A stretch of DNA of 64,000 nucleotides from contig CM065818.1 in the NCBI GenBank assembly GCA_033398695.1, positions 34,248,001 to 34,312,000 on the forward strand, given 5' to 3'. The notes beneath the pieces were generated by a model. That model searched no databases, had not been told where the DNA came from, and saw only the letters and a program-made list of their open reading frames with translations. Position 1 is the stretch's first letter, and each line of letters starts with the position of its first letter. Shown here in pieces: positions 1-9,973 of this stretch. The position numbers and the translations under genes were made by a program. The DNA is from Orobanche coerulescens. Its lineage: Eukaryota; Streptophyta; Magnoliopsida; Lamiales; Orobanchaceae.

Positions 1-1310
1 TCTTTCGTTATTGATCCTTATTGATTCCGTTTGGGAGTTTGCCTTACCGCTGGTATTCTCGGTTGTTGATCCCTTATTAATCCTATCGAGTTTACCGTGT
101 CGTCGGTATTCTCGGTTGTTGATCCCTTATTATCCCGATTGGAGTATACCATGTCGTTAGTATTCTCGGTTGTTGATTTCTTATTATTCTTGTTGGAGTA
201 TACCGTATCGTTGGTATTCCCATTGTTGGTCCTTATTGATCTTGTTAGAGTTTATCGTGTCGTCGGTATTCTCGGTTGTTGACCCTTTATTGATCTTATC
301 GAGTTTATCGCATCGTTGGTATTTCTGGTTGTCGACTCTTATTGATCTTGTTGGAGTTTACCGTGTCGTCGGTATTCTCGATTATTGATTCTTCATTGAT
401 CCTTACCGTGTCGTCGGTATTCTCGGTTATCGACCTTCTATTGATCTTGTTGGGATTTGCCGTGTCGTCGGTATTCTCGGTTATTGATTATTCGTTGATC
501 TTGTTGGAGTTACCAGATCATGGTATTCTCGTCCATGTTGATCCTTTGTCGATCTTGTGTGGAAATATCATATCATTGATATTTCCGTTGTGATGCATCG
601 ATTGTTATCATTATTGACTGTGTGAGCATTCATGCTTTGTATTGATATCCGGGACTTGCCATTGTTTCGGAACAGTTGATTTGCAGATGTATCGTGTGAT
701 ATCGGTTTTATTAGGATTGGGATCCGATTGTGCGACCCAGCCGGTAGAGTTAGCCTTGGACAGATCATTCTATATTGAGATATGATAAGTTTGGGAATTT
801 TGGTATCATTTCTGATACAGGTGGTTACATTTGAATTCGTTCATTACCTAAGGACACGAGGCGTGGGATATGGTAAGAATTGATTGTTATGGTTGTGACG
901 GGTTGGTAAGGTTACTTCGGTGAGATTACATTGAAATTATTCTTACCTTGTAAACACATTGATATGTATTGTTTTTGTGATGTGATCGTTATCATTGTTG
1001 AGTATTATGGCTGACCCCGTCGTGGGCTTTATTTTTAGGTACTCGGAGTTCGAGCTAGTAGCGGTCGTGAAGGGATGAGCTTTCCGGTGATACTGGCTAT
1101 GGCGTAGTTGTTGGGATTCGAGTGTTCTTTTCTGGTTTTCTAATTCCGCTGCAAATGTATTTAATTATGTTTTTATCCGCTGTGTGTGTGTATACTTTCA
1201 AAAGGGCCTTTTGGCATTTTTAACGTTTGCGAAAATGATTTTAGCCTTGTGGGTTCCAATATGGGGCCCACGGCGCTGTAATATTCCCGGTCGGTTTTGG
1301 GGGTGTTACA
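1..1310 (+). mobile_element. 3' part of a gypsy LTR (same family as solo LTR E)
   Basis: This stretch ends in GGGGGTGTTACA at 1310, the typical 3' end of the chromovirus LTRs in this window. Its last 300 bases closely resemble the end of solo LTR E (51850-52412), including the shared block around a TTTTTAG/GTACTCGG junction at 1037-1038. The right flank (from 1311) is copia gag coding sequence, so the LTR is inserted in that gene; the expected 5-bp duplication would be cttct, but the other copy lies outside the window. It may be a solo LTR or the 3' LTR of a complete element; the window cannot decide. Confidence 0.85.
30..590 (+). repeat. Minisatellite, about 52-bp period, inside the LTR
   Basis: The phrase GGTATTCTCGGTT and variants of it recur near 51, 107, 159, 210, 264, 318, 370, 415, 469 and 521, each followed by TTGATC and GAGTTTACCGTGTCG. 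Spacing is 45-56 bases and units have diverged. Solo LTR E has only about four units of the same repeat (51205-51430), so copy number differs between copies of this LTR family. The short ORFs here (for example 97-282) are products of the repeat and not genes. Confidence 0.85.
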
Positions 1311-1746
1311 CTTCTGTTATGATTTTACCACAAAACTCTAGTTGTGATACAATTCTGAACATAGCAGAATTATACTCGCTCACACTTTTAAAATCTTGGA
1401 ATCTTAACTTGTTCCATTCATCAACTAGTGCGGGTAATAACACTTGCTTTTGATACCCAAATCTTTTCTTAAGATTGTCCCATAAAATTTTGGGATCATC
1501 CACGTTCATGTACTCTAGTTTTAATCCCTCATCAAGATGTTGCCTCATGCATTTTAATGCTTTTGCTTTATTCATAGAAAGCTCTTTTTCATCTACCTCC
1601 GTTTCTTTGGTAGCATATGACACATTATTTGTTAGAATATTTTCGAGTCCTTTGCACCTGAGATGTGTCTTCACATCATTTGTCCAAGACATATAATTGT
1701 CTCCATTAAGATTCAAGGGAGCAAAATCGAGCTTAAGATTGGACAT
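1311..1746 (-). pseudogene. Ty1/copia gag, 5' part, truncated by LTR insertion
   Basis: A 145-codon open frame begins at 1746. It has the pattern of plant copia Gag of the UBN2/retrotran_gag_2 type: an N-terminal LNLNGDNYMSWTNDVKTHLR motif (residues about 12-31), then an alpha-helical part ending in YNSAMFRIVSQLEFCGK. The frame runs into the gypsy LTR at 1310, so the zinc knuckle and pol lie beyond the insertion, outside the window. It belongs with the LTR at 2860-3481 and the leader between them. Gag forms the virus-like particle that packages element RNA in the cytoplasm. No stop codon is seen in the remaining part. Confidence 0.85.
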
Positions 1747-2859
1747 GGTTATCTATTACAAACATAAGATTGAAATATAATTAACACATAGCTATTACAT
1801 TTAATGATGTCAGCTAAACAAAAGTATAATTGAAATTATTACTCAATACAAATACCATTCATGCTTAAATATTAATCACAACAAACCAACTAAAAACTAA
1901 AAGAAGAATCGTGACCATCATAATGATGATCACATATGTCTCACTAAAGCAATCGACTTGAGTGTAGCAAATGATGAAATTGAAAAATGTAATAAGAGTG
2001 AGGAAAGTCATAAAATATTTACCCATTTTGTAAAAATTGGTAGATATTTTGGAGATGATTAATAAGTGTGGAGTATAATATGAGTATTTATAGATTTGAT
2101 TTTGAAATATGGCCGTTTATGACCGTTGGAGAATTTTTTTTTATATAGTTAATTATCATTAAAATTGGTGAATATATTCTTATATATTTAATGAACTAAC
2201 CGTTGGTAATTAGAGTTTGGGGAATGGAAATTTATATATATATATATATATTATAATCTATACAGTTAGTTATAATAATATCACTACTCATATATATATA
2301 TATATATATGAATTATAATCTATATAGTTAGTTATAATAATATCACTACTAGATTATAAAATCTTTCGTGGTTACTAAAAATAAAAATATCACTACCCGA
2401 TTATAAAATCTTTCGTGGTCATATGAATGGGGATTTTGTATTCCTCCATTAGTAATCCTCTACAAAATATAGATGAAGATTCAACTCTTCACTAATAAAT
2501 GGAACTCTTCAAATAAAAATAGGTGAAGATTTTTACACTTCACACAAATTCATTATTATTTAGGTCTTACATATATAATTAGTCCATAGTCCAAGAATCA
2601 TCTTAAAAATAAGATTGAGCTTAGGTCCTTACGCATATAAATTTAAATTGATGATATTTACATAATTATTATATTTGCTTAAATATATTAATTATCATCA
2701 ATAATGATATTAGATTAATACCATATCTAAGTATTATTATTACATAAATTAAATATAAATAAAGTTAATTACATACCTTTAGAATTTAAGGATGATGTAC
2801 CAATATATCGAGTCCGGCTGCGGAATGGGATTAAATCGGTAGAGCTCGTGCTGATAACG
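1747..2859 (-). other. AT-rich leader of the left copia element
   Basis: This 1.1-kb stretch lies between the copia 5' LTR (2860-3481) and its gag start (1746), and no open frame in it looks like a gene. It holds (TA)n tracts at about 2237-2251 and 2290-2309, and two short duplications: an approximately 40-base unit containing AGTTAGTTATAATAATATC (about 2251-2290 and 2311-2350), and an approximately 28-base unit containing GATTATAAAATCTTTCGTGG (near 2352 and 2400). A possible primer-binding region, reading TTATCAGCACGAGCTC on the minus strand, adjoins the LTR at about 2842-2858. Confidence 0.6.
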
Positions 2860-3481
2860 TGTTGTAAAATCGGATATTTTATCACTTCACAATATATATA
2901 TTATATATATATATATATTACAATATATAAGCATAAAGGAGGATGAAAGAAGATGAAGAAATTGAGCTTTTAGTAGAATGAATTGTGTGTCCAAAGCTCT
3001 ACCAAAGAGCTCTATTTATAGCTCAAGATTACACAGCTATACAACAAATTAATATTATTTATTATACAATATAATTGTCTTTATATTAGATATTTCAATC
3101 CAATAATTGATTGAATTATTGATTGTTGATCACACGTATCATTATTGGTGACATCTATTTCATTTTAGTAGATTATTCCACACCCACTAAGATAATATTT
3201 GACAGTTGGTATTTTAATTTTGAAAATTTTCTTCAGATTGATGCCTAATGATGCGTTAATGTTCCAGAAGTATCGTGGATCCAATTTAATTTTCTCATGA
3301 AACTTTCTTCATTGCCATCATTTTAGAACTTCAAACGCGGAGTAGTAGTAGTAGTCGCTACAATCTACTTTCTGCACTATGCATTTGTGTCTGGAATCCT
3401 TTGCTTATATATTTCTATTTTATATATTCTTATTCACAAAATTTATTTGAAAAGGTAATATTCTCACAAACTCACCAAACA
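2860..3481 (-). mobile_element. 5' LTR of the left copia element
   Basis: Read on the plus strand it begins TGTTGTAAAATC and ends CACCAAACA, that is TG...CA ends, 622 bp. It lies upstream of copia gag on the minus strand. A minus-strand TATA box is at 3011-3020 and a (TA)n tract at about 2893-2920. The right flank is tgttg (3482-3486); the matching duplication lies outside the window, so the boundary rests on the terminal dinucleotides and on the gene order. Confidence 0.75.
3011..3020 (-). promoter_or_regulatory. TATA box of the copia LTR
   Basis: The minus strand reads TATAAATAGA, between GAGC-rich flanks, in the middle of the 622-bp LTR. This fits a Pol II core promoter at the U3/R border of the copia element. 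Confidence 0.6.
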
Positions 3482-3485
3482 TGTT

Positions 3486-3688
3486 GTAACGATCCGATTT
3501 TTTATGGTATTTTATAAATATTTTTAATAATAAGAAACTTGTAGAAATTTCAAGCCGTTAACTAATCTAACATTTCCTAAATAAAACATTCGCGGAAATA
3601 AAAGGGGTTTTAAATTTCCCATACAACCATAAGAATCTACCAGCAGATAATAATTTAATTAAATATTTCATATTAAATGCGTGCGGAT
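3486..3688. mobile_element. LTR-like fragment next to integrase of element A
   Basis: The stretch begins TGTAACGATCCG, which resembles the ends of the chromovirus LTRs here, and is then AT-rich and non-coding up to the integrase remnant at 3689. It could be the outer end of A's 3' LTR joined to integrase by a deletion, or a fragment of another LTR. The copia LTR ends 4 bases before it. I could not match it to another LTR in the window. Confidence 0.35.
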
Positions 3689-4031
3689 TCAAAGAAAAAA
3701 CATCAGATATACTATAATGATTAGTGATGTGTTCCCAATTTTCACTCTGGGACGTGGAGTGATTTTAATAAACCAAATGGACGCTGATGGTCTCACTTCC
3801 TGACAAACAATACATCTTCTGACAAATCCAGCCACGTTTCTTTTCAAACCTTCCAACCAAAATTTGCTTTTCAAATCTTGGTACATCTTTGTACTACCAG
3901 GATGAGCAGTGTATGATGTGTTATGTGCCTCCTCCAGAATTACCTTCTTTAATTGCATACTATCGGGCACACAAGTTCTTTCCTTGTAGTATATCGTACC
4001 ATCTTCTGATATACTAAATCCTTTATCCTCT
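3689..4031 (-). pseudogene. Element A integrase N-terminal zinc-finger part
   Basis: The minus-strand frame contains HNTSYTAHPGSTKMYQDLK, then a tryptophan-rich stretch and CIVCQEVRP: the H-H-C-C zinc finger of a Ty3/gypsy integrase. After the RP motif the frame shifts (near 3740), and the DDE catalytic core is missing. Across the MITE (4040-4647) the frame continues directly into the RNase H-integrase linker at 4656 and beyond, so the two parts were one open frame before the MITE arrived. The loss of the integrase core shows A is long dead. Confidence 0.8.
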
Positions 4032-4039
4032 CCAGCTAT
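4032..4039. repeat. 8-bp target-site duplication, left copy
   Basis: CCAGCTAT here and at 4648-4655 flank the MITE exactly. An 8-bp duplication is the hallmark of hAT transposition. Confidence 0.92.
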
Positions 4040-4647
4040 TAGGGGTGTCGAGTGGTTCGGTTCCGGTTAACCGAACCACAATTTTCGGTTAACCGGAACC
4101 ATAAACGCCCCAAAATAGGAACCACACCACTTTAAATTTCGGTTAACCGGAACCGCACCGATTATATATGGTTCCGATTCGGTTAACCTTAAAAACCATT
4201 TTTCTTTTTTTTTTTTATTCGAAAAAAACTGAAATAATTAATTCTAAAATGCTAAAATTAATCTTTTAAAACAAAAATAGTAGACAACAACATAATTAAT
4301 CCATAAATCCAACAATTATAAGTCAAAATTAATCCATAAATACAATTAAAATGCAAAACAATCACAAACGGAGAATTGATGTGGGGGTAATTAATTTACA
4401 TATTATTAATTCAATTGAATTTCTTTTTAGGATAAAAATATATAATTATAATTTATTAATATTATAATTTCGGTTTGTGGTTCTGGAACCATTCGGTTCC
4501 GGTTAACCACTAACCATATTTTTTTTTGAAGTAGGAACCACAAACCGCACCCTAACCACAAACAGTGGTTCTCGGTTAACCGGAATCAGGTCGGTTCGGT
4601 TCGGTTCCGGTTAAAACCACTAACCACGAACTTTTTAGACAGCCCTA
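4040..4647. mobile_element. Non-autonomous hAT-type MITE
   Basis: This is a 608-bp AT-rich element without an open frame. Its ends are TAGGGGTGTC and, on the opposite strand, TAGGGCTGTC: terminal inverted repeats of about 10 bp with one mismatch, flanked by the perfect 8-bp duplication CCAGCTAT. Inside each end are many copies of GGTTCGGTT and CCGGTTAACC in both directions, giving dense subterminal palindromes such as GGTTAACC. The middle is A/T-rich. It sits in element A coding sequence, so it is younger than A. A full hAT transposase elsewhere would have to move it. Confidence 0.9.
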
Positions 4648-4655
4648 CCAGCTAT
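4648..4655. repeat. 8-bp target-site duplication, right copy
   Basis: Second copy of CCAGCTAT, identical to 4032-4039. Confidence 0.92.
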
Positions 4656-5707
4656 AATACGCACCTTCATTTTGACCAAGAAGTTATCTTGACCCTGGCC
4701 TTCCTTGATCTTCTCTCTCAAGGTCGGTTGTACTGTAAACGTCATTAAAATTGCTTCCACCGGCTTTAACTGTGTAGCCACCTTTAGTTTCATCCTTGAA
4801 AATTCTCCGACTAATTTCTCCTCCTTAGTCAATATACAATTCAATTCTCCTCTGACCTTACGGCTTAGAGCATCAGCGACCACGTTCGCTTTCCCTGGAT
4901 GATAGTGGATTGTGCAATCGGAGTCCTTCACTAACTCCAACCATCTTCTTTGTCTCATATTCAGTTCCTTCTGAATGAATAGATACTTTAGGCTTTTATG
5001 ATCGGTATAGATCTCACATTTACCTCCGTTAAGGTAATGTCGCCATATCTTCAAGGCGTGAACTACTCCAGCTAGTTCTAAATCATGCGTCGGATAGTTC
5101 AACTCATGCGGCCTTAATTGCATTGAGGCATAGGCTATGACTTACCTTGCTGCATCAGAACATATCCTAATCCTTGCTTGGATGCGCCACTATAGATTAC
5201 AAATTCCATCGACGGATCAGGAATTGTCAAAACTGAAGTTGAGGTCAATCTCCACTTAAGCTCTTGAAATTTTTCTTCACACTTCTCATTCCACGAAAAC
5301 TGTTCTCCTTTCCTCATTAGTCGTGTCATCGGTGCGGCTATCTTAGAGAATCCTTCAATAAACCTCCTATAATATCTTGCTAATCTCAAGAAACTACGAA
5401 CTTCATTCGTGTTAGTTGGTGTTTTCCAATTATTGATAGCCTCTACCTTAGTCGGATCGACTTCAATTCCTTGAGCACTAACAACATTTCCAAGAAATAC
5501 TACACACTTGCTAAACTTCACATACAGCTCCTCTTTGCGAAGTATCTCTAAAACTGTCCATAGATGTTTCTCATGTTCTACTTCATCTTTCGAATAAATT
5601 ATTATGTCATCAATAAACATGGTGACAAACTGATCCAAATAAGGTTGGAAAACTCTATTCATCAAGTCCATAAAGACTGTTGGGGCATTACTCAATCCAA
5701 ATGGCAT
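4656..5707 (-). pseudogene. Element A reverse transcriptase and RNase H
   Basis: Two minus-strand frames (5135-5707 and 4635-5123) give gypsy pol. The first starts at [20 protein letters not shown], holds the catalytic FIDDIIIYS motif and runs through [19 protein letters not shown] into the start of RNase H, where [12 protein letters not shown] has G in place of the usual D. The second continues with [40 protein letters not shown] and [15 protein letters not shown], then a linker cut at 4656 by the MITE duplication. A frameshift lies between the two frames near 5124. Reverse transcriptase copies element RNA and RNase H removes the RNA strand. Confidence 0.85.
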
Positions 5708-6167
5708 TACTACGAACTCGTAGTGGCGATATCTTTTTCGGAATGCAGTCTTTGGAATGTCCTCTCGTCTTTGATCTTTAATTGATGGTATCCTGACCTC
5801 AAATCTATCTTCAAGAACACTCCAAAACCTCCAACCTGGTCAAATAAGTCTTCGATTCAGGGAAGTGGATACTTGTTCTTTATCGTGAGTCGATTCAACT
5901 CACGATAATCAATACACATTCTCATGCTTTAATCCTTCTTCTTCACAAATAACGCAGGTGCTCCCCAAGATGAGACGCTTGGTTAGATATAGCCCATATC
6001 GAGTAACTCCTCAATATGTACCTTCATTTTTTGTAGTTCCTTTGGCGTCATTCTAAATGGGGCCTTTGATATAGGGGCTGCTCTAGACACCAAGTCAATT
6101 GTAAAACTCTACTTGTCTATCCGGTGGAACACCTGGCAAGTTCTCTGGAAAAGTATCTCAATAATCC
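5708..6167 (-). pseudogene. Element A degenerate N-terminal RT region
   Basis: No long frame is open here, but the minus strand still shows broken pieces of the RT N-terminus: LPGVPPDRQ-like residues near 6120, a stretch resembling the polypeptide before the fingers domain near 6000, ESTHDKE-like residues near 5885, and the RHYEFV motif adjoining 5710. Several stop codons and at least two frameshifts separate them. It joins the protease region (6168-6431) to the readable RT at 5707. Confidence 0.6.
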
Positions 6168-6431
6168 TTAACAATATGGACGTCTTCGATCGTTTCTTCG
6201 AACTTTGGCTCTCCCATGATATTCACCAGATATCTTTGGCATGCCCTTATGCAATATCTTTGTTGCTTTCATGACTGATATCACTGGAGGGGCTTTGCTA
6301 TGCTTAACCCCTTGGAAAACATCCTTTACTCTGACTATTGGATGCAAGACCACGTTCCTCCTTGCACAATGCAAAACCGCATCATACTTATCCAACCAAT
6401 CCATACACAAAACTACGTTAAAGTTATTCAT
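6168..6431 (-). pseudogene. Element A protease C-terminal part
   Basis: The minus-strand frame begins NNFNVVLCMDWLDKYDAVLHC, matching the ILGMDWL region after the aspartic protease fold in chromoviruses. It then carries a basic stretch and KHSKAPPVISVMKATKIL, typical of the protease-RT linker. C replaces the usual G before MDWL. It directly follows the gag/protease frame at 6432. Confidence 0.65.
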
Positions 6432-7083
6432 CTATAATATGTATAGATCGACTAGATATAAGTGTTCATTTATATCTATGGTTATACTATTAGCTATATC
6501 TTCAACATAAATTATTTCTCCTGCTGGTATACTAACTTCAAGGCTTTCTAAAGTTTTTCTACTTCTGAATCCAATCATGCTAAACAACTTCTTAGAGATA
6601 AACGAATGTGATGCACCAGTATAAAATAACACCAAAGCAAGAATTCCAGCGATAAATAACATACCTGACATCGTCCCGGGCTTATCTTTGTCAATCTCAA
6701 ATAGACTGCACATACGTGCTTTTCCCCCGGGACCTTGATACTGGACCCTCCTATATGGGCCATTATTCTTCTGTGGGCACTGGGAGACCATATGTCCTTC
6801 TTCATGGCACCGATAACATTGATTCTGTCCTTGCATGAAAACTCCTAGTGCCTTTTTCCTCACTTGGAGTAGGCTGGGTAGTCATTCTGTGCCTTTGGCC
6901 CGAATGGTCCTTCCTTTCCACCCTTCTTGTTATTATTATTGTTACTCTGTCCCTGCCACATCCTCTTGTTTGAATTCATGATTGGTAGGGCCCTACCCTT
7001 TTCCATATCCAAGCTAGCTGAAATATTCTCGGCTCTGGAAACAGCTTCCTTATATGTCATCTTCCCATGACTAGCCAGATGAT
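6432..7083 (-). pseudogene. Element A Gag C-terminus, zinc knuckle and protease start
   Basis: From 7083 downward the minus strand encodes HLASHGKMTYKEAVSRAENI (Gag C-terminus) and an asparagine/glycine-rich stretch. After a frame change near 6860 comes the CCHC knuckle CYRCHEEGHMVSQC, then VLFYTGASHSFISKKL. That last motif is the protease active site, with Y at the catalytic aspartate, so the protease is dead. Gag N-terminal sequence is absent: at 7083 the frame meets the target site of B, and on the far side of B (60950 onward) the sequence is LTR-like and not gag. Confidence 0.8.
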
Positions 7084-7088
7084 GTCGA
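7084..7088. repeat. TSD of element B, left copy (gtcga)
   Basis: GTCGA here and at 60945-60949 flank element B exactly, showing one insertion of 53.9 kb present length. Confidence 0.93.
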
Positions 7089-7473
7089 TGTAACACCCCA
7101 AAAGGTGGCTATTACAGTGCCGTGGACCCCATACTGGGACCCACCAGGCGATATCCAAAACAGGTTAAATAAGTATTATCTTTGTGATACCGAACCACAA
7201 TAATTAGTCACTACTTCGACTAGGAGTTTATTTAATAGTATGGACAACGGCCTTATGATACACAGGATCCGAAAACACAAGTATAAACCATATGGAGATG
7301 GAAAATAGTTAAACATTTATCCAACCAGACAAAAATTTAAATAAGGCAGAATGAAAGTAATATTACACGGTTTAAAACATAACCGGACAACAATAGACTT
7401 GGGCCCCCGAACTAGTATCCCTCGAACCCTTCGCCGTCAACATGCTCTTCCCGTGCCTTGCCTTTGCCTCGAC

Positions 7474-9175
7474 CTAAAATACAACACAAGTATTTCGCAC
7501 ATAACACAGGGTCAGATATACATGATAATTAATTCTTCCGACATTATACAATTCACATATATAGTTCTCAAGGAAACATCCCGACTATTAATCATACCCC
7601 TCGGGCGTATGAAACAATCAGTCACAAACCGTCGAACACATCCAATCATACATGGACTATGAACGATTAATAATATGGCTCAAGATGGACATCACAGTAC
7701 GCCCGATCCGGAAATGTGTCCGTGTACATGTCCACCCCGTATACGGAATCCAGAATATACGTGTGACAATGTACCTAATTAGCCTCACGAAGTACGTCTC
7801 GTGTGCACAGTCCAATACGGAAACATCCACGTATGACTATATAAGTGCCCGGCTAAAAATCCTACACAATATCCAATCGGCACGCAGATATGATTCCAGA
7901 AATGTCACGATACAACATGACAATGAATTTCAACGAAATACATATCCGATTAAGGATCAAGAAAAACTCACCAAAGTGATAATAAGGACCATCAAGTTCA
8001 ATGATTCAAAGTGACGGACTTGGGAATGCAAATCCCATGATGAACGATGGAACAACGTCAAAGACAATATCAAATTTATATAACATTTCACAACCATTTC
8101 ATACACATGAAATGTATAAACATCACAAGAATCTAATCATCATTATAACCAAGCAAGATAACTTGCCTCGATACGGAGACGAGAAAATCCTCCCTTGTCG
8201 AATCGAACGAACAGTCCTTCGACTAATATTGTTTACTCGAACAATCAACCTTAAACAAAATACATTTTACTCAATAACATATCCGTATATTTAACGATAT
8301 AAAATTAGTGATACGACACCCTACAATTCTTTTAACTCAATTCATCCTTAAAATCGGTTCGCAAGGCAATTACTGAATGTTCGCATGATTCTTTATAACC
8401 AAGGATTTATCAAGAACATGTTAAACAACCACTTATGTTGTCCATAACATCTTATGTAGATTAAACTTTCTAAAAACATTACAATGTTAAAAGGTAAAAA
8501 TCTGCACCACTATGTTCATCATCTTATCTAAATTGAATAGTAAGCTTATAAGAAGGTTATATTAGTTATGAGATTACACCATATTTATGAAGATTATCAA
8601 ATCATTCTTACAAAACTGAAAGATCCATTAATATCATTATGAATTCACTATCTTAAGAACACTACTTGATGATCAAACACATTCTTAGGTTATTAACACA
8701 TCCGGTTAATAAGAAGTTATTGTTGTTCTCACAACTACACTTATCCTTTCTCAAGGTCCTGCTGGGCTGAACATAATGAGATTATAACTCCTAAGAATTT
8801 GAACAAGAGGACATCATCCTACTTCTAACATTGCCAAGTTCTTCCCAAGGTAAGTGAATATCAAACATGGTGTTTATACACTTTATGGTAACAATTCCAT
8901 TGATTAAGTCTAACTATGATGAAGCTAACTGATTTATCAAGGTCCTACTGAGATGAATTCGTCCATCAAGGTGAGCATGATGATTATAAACATGGTTCTA
9001 TCATTATAACATTAAAAACTCATCTATTTCAAACACTCATTTATCATATTCATCAAGAAGTGTGAAGAAGTTTAATTAAAACCATGTTTTACTTGATTAA
9101 TCTAGCTCTAGGTGAAGTGTACTTCATTACTAACATCAACATATGAAAACAATACAGAGAAGAAAGTACACCTAC
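7474..9175 (-). other. Candidate leader intron within B 3' LTR
   Basis: On the minus strand GGAG/GTAGGT (donor, 9175) and GTATTTTAG/GTCGAGG (acceptor, 7474) bound 1702 bases. The other B LTR has the same sites (60183 to 58481, 1703 bases). LTRs C, D, E and F have splice sites at corresponding places. No transcript evidence is available from the sequence alone. Confidence 0.45.
7724..7803 (-). promoter_or_regulatory. Stem-CTAATTAG-stem module in B LTR
   Basis: GTACATGTC (7724-7732) can pair with GACAATGTAC (7765-7774, one bulged base). CTAATTAG follows (7775-7782), then CACGA (7786-7790) with TCGTG (7799-7803). The same order of elements occurs in solo LTRs E and F with different but still complementary arms. 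Function is unknown; a structured RNA in the leader is my inference. Confidence 0.6.
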
Positions 9176-9408
9176 CTCCAGAAAAGAATAACAACCTTCA
9201 ACACCACAAGAAACACACTTCAAGCTCAAGAACGCCTTCTATCTTCGAATCAATGAGTTCCAAACCAAGTTACAAGACTCGAAACCAAGTTGGAGAAGGC
9301 AACTATAGGTTTTAGGAGGTAGGAGAGGGAATAAACAAAGAGAAAATCGGGTTGAGGCTGAAGAGAAATGAAAAACAGGCTGGGTCTGTAAATAGACTGC
9401 ACAACCTT

Positions 9409-9747
9409 AACGTACGCTATTTAACAATTTTAGCGTACGTTAACGCTACTACGTATGCTAATCTGTAAGAGTTACGTACGTAATCAGCTTACAGTGGCTA
9501 CTGACTTGAATCCGCAGGCCATTAGCGCACGCTAATTAAAAGGGTGTTACGCACGCTAATAAAAGTTGACTCTGTCCGACACGACAGCTCAGACATCATA
9601 CACATGCATGCCAACGGATAACAAGTTCACGTGCTGAAGTCAACTGATGTCAGATTCCTTCTTAACGTATGCAACAGACAACGTATTACGTACGTTAAAT
9701 CACGAGTTTAGCGTACGTTATTTAAGCTACGTAGCATACGCTACACC
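9409..9747. repeat. Palindrome cluster in U3 of B 3' LTR
   Basis: There are repeated 10-14 bp palindromes or near-palindromes built on CGTACG or CGCACG, for example TTACGTACGTAA, TAGCGTACGTTA, TTACGCACGCTAA and AGCATACGCTA. They lie upstream (minus sense) of a weak TATA-like sequence near 9397. Equivalent clusters are found in C, D, E and F. Confidence 0.8.
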
Positions 9748-9938
9748 AACAGAAAAAGTTCAAAAATGCAACTCTCCAATTAACATTGAATCATCAAGTA
9801 TGAAATGAAATAACAATGATATGAAGCTCAAATCTATAATACCTCAACATAATACTAAATGCAACGATCCACGATAATCAAATTATCCGAATATACAATG
9901 ACAGATAAAAATAAAAAATTACAGTCGGATATTACATA

Positions 9939-9949
9939 CTCCCCCCCTT
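9939..9949 (-). other. Polypurine tract of element B
   Basis: The minus strand reads AAGGGGGGGAG, two bases before the 3' LTR start (TGTAATATCC). It is the site for plus-strand DNA priming in reverse transcription. Confidence 0.85.
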
Positions 9950-9955
9950 AAAAGG

Positions 9956-9973
9956 AGTTTCGTCCTCGAAACT
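9956..9973 (-). terminator. Stop-codon hairpin of element B
   Basis: AGTTTCG and CGAAACT form a perfect 7-bp inverted repeat with a 4-base loop. The TAG stop of pol (minus strand) overlaps the hairpin's start. D and C have the same hairpin in the same place. It is a structural site; calling it a terminator is only the nearest class available. Confidence 0.5.

Larger units (their letters stand above)
7089..9936 (-). mobile_element. Element B 3' LTR
   Basis: On the plus strand it reads TGTAACACCCC...GGATATTACA, 2848 bp, and nearly matches 58095-60944. It contains a palindrome cluster (9409-9747), a candidate leader intron (9175 down to 7474) and the stem-CTAATTAG-stem module (7724-7803). The open frames at 7351-7662, 7652-8014 and 8001-8294 recur in the other LTR only because the copies are similar. 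I see no domain in them. Confidence 0.92.

Noticed and set aside
30..590. Possible CRISPR-like array of about 52-bp repeats
   Set aside because: There are no unique spacers, the whole unit repeats and diverges, and the setting is a plant LTR.
7351..8294. Three consecutive open frames in the B LTR that recur at 58460-59301
   Set aside because: The frames recur because the two LTRs are near copies. They show no domain, they overlap in different phases, and they lie in the intron-like part of the LTR.
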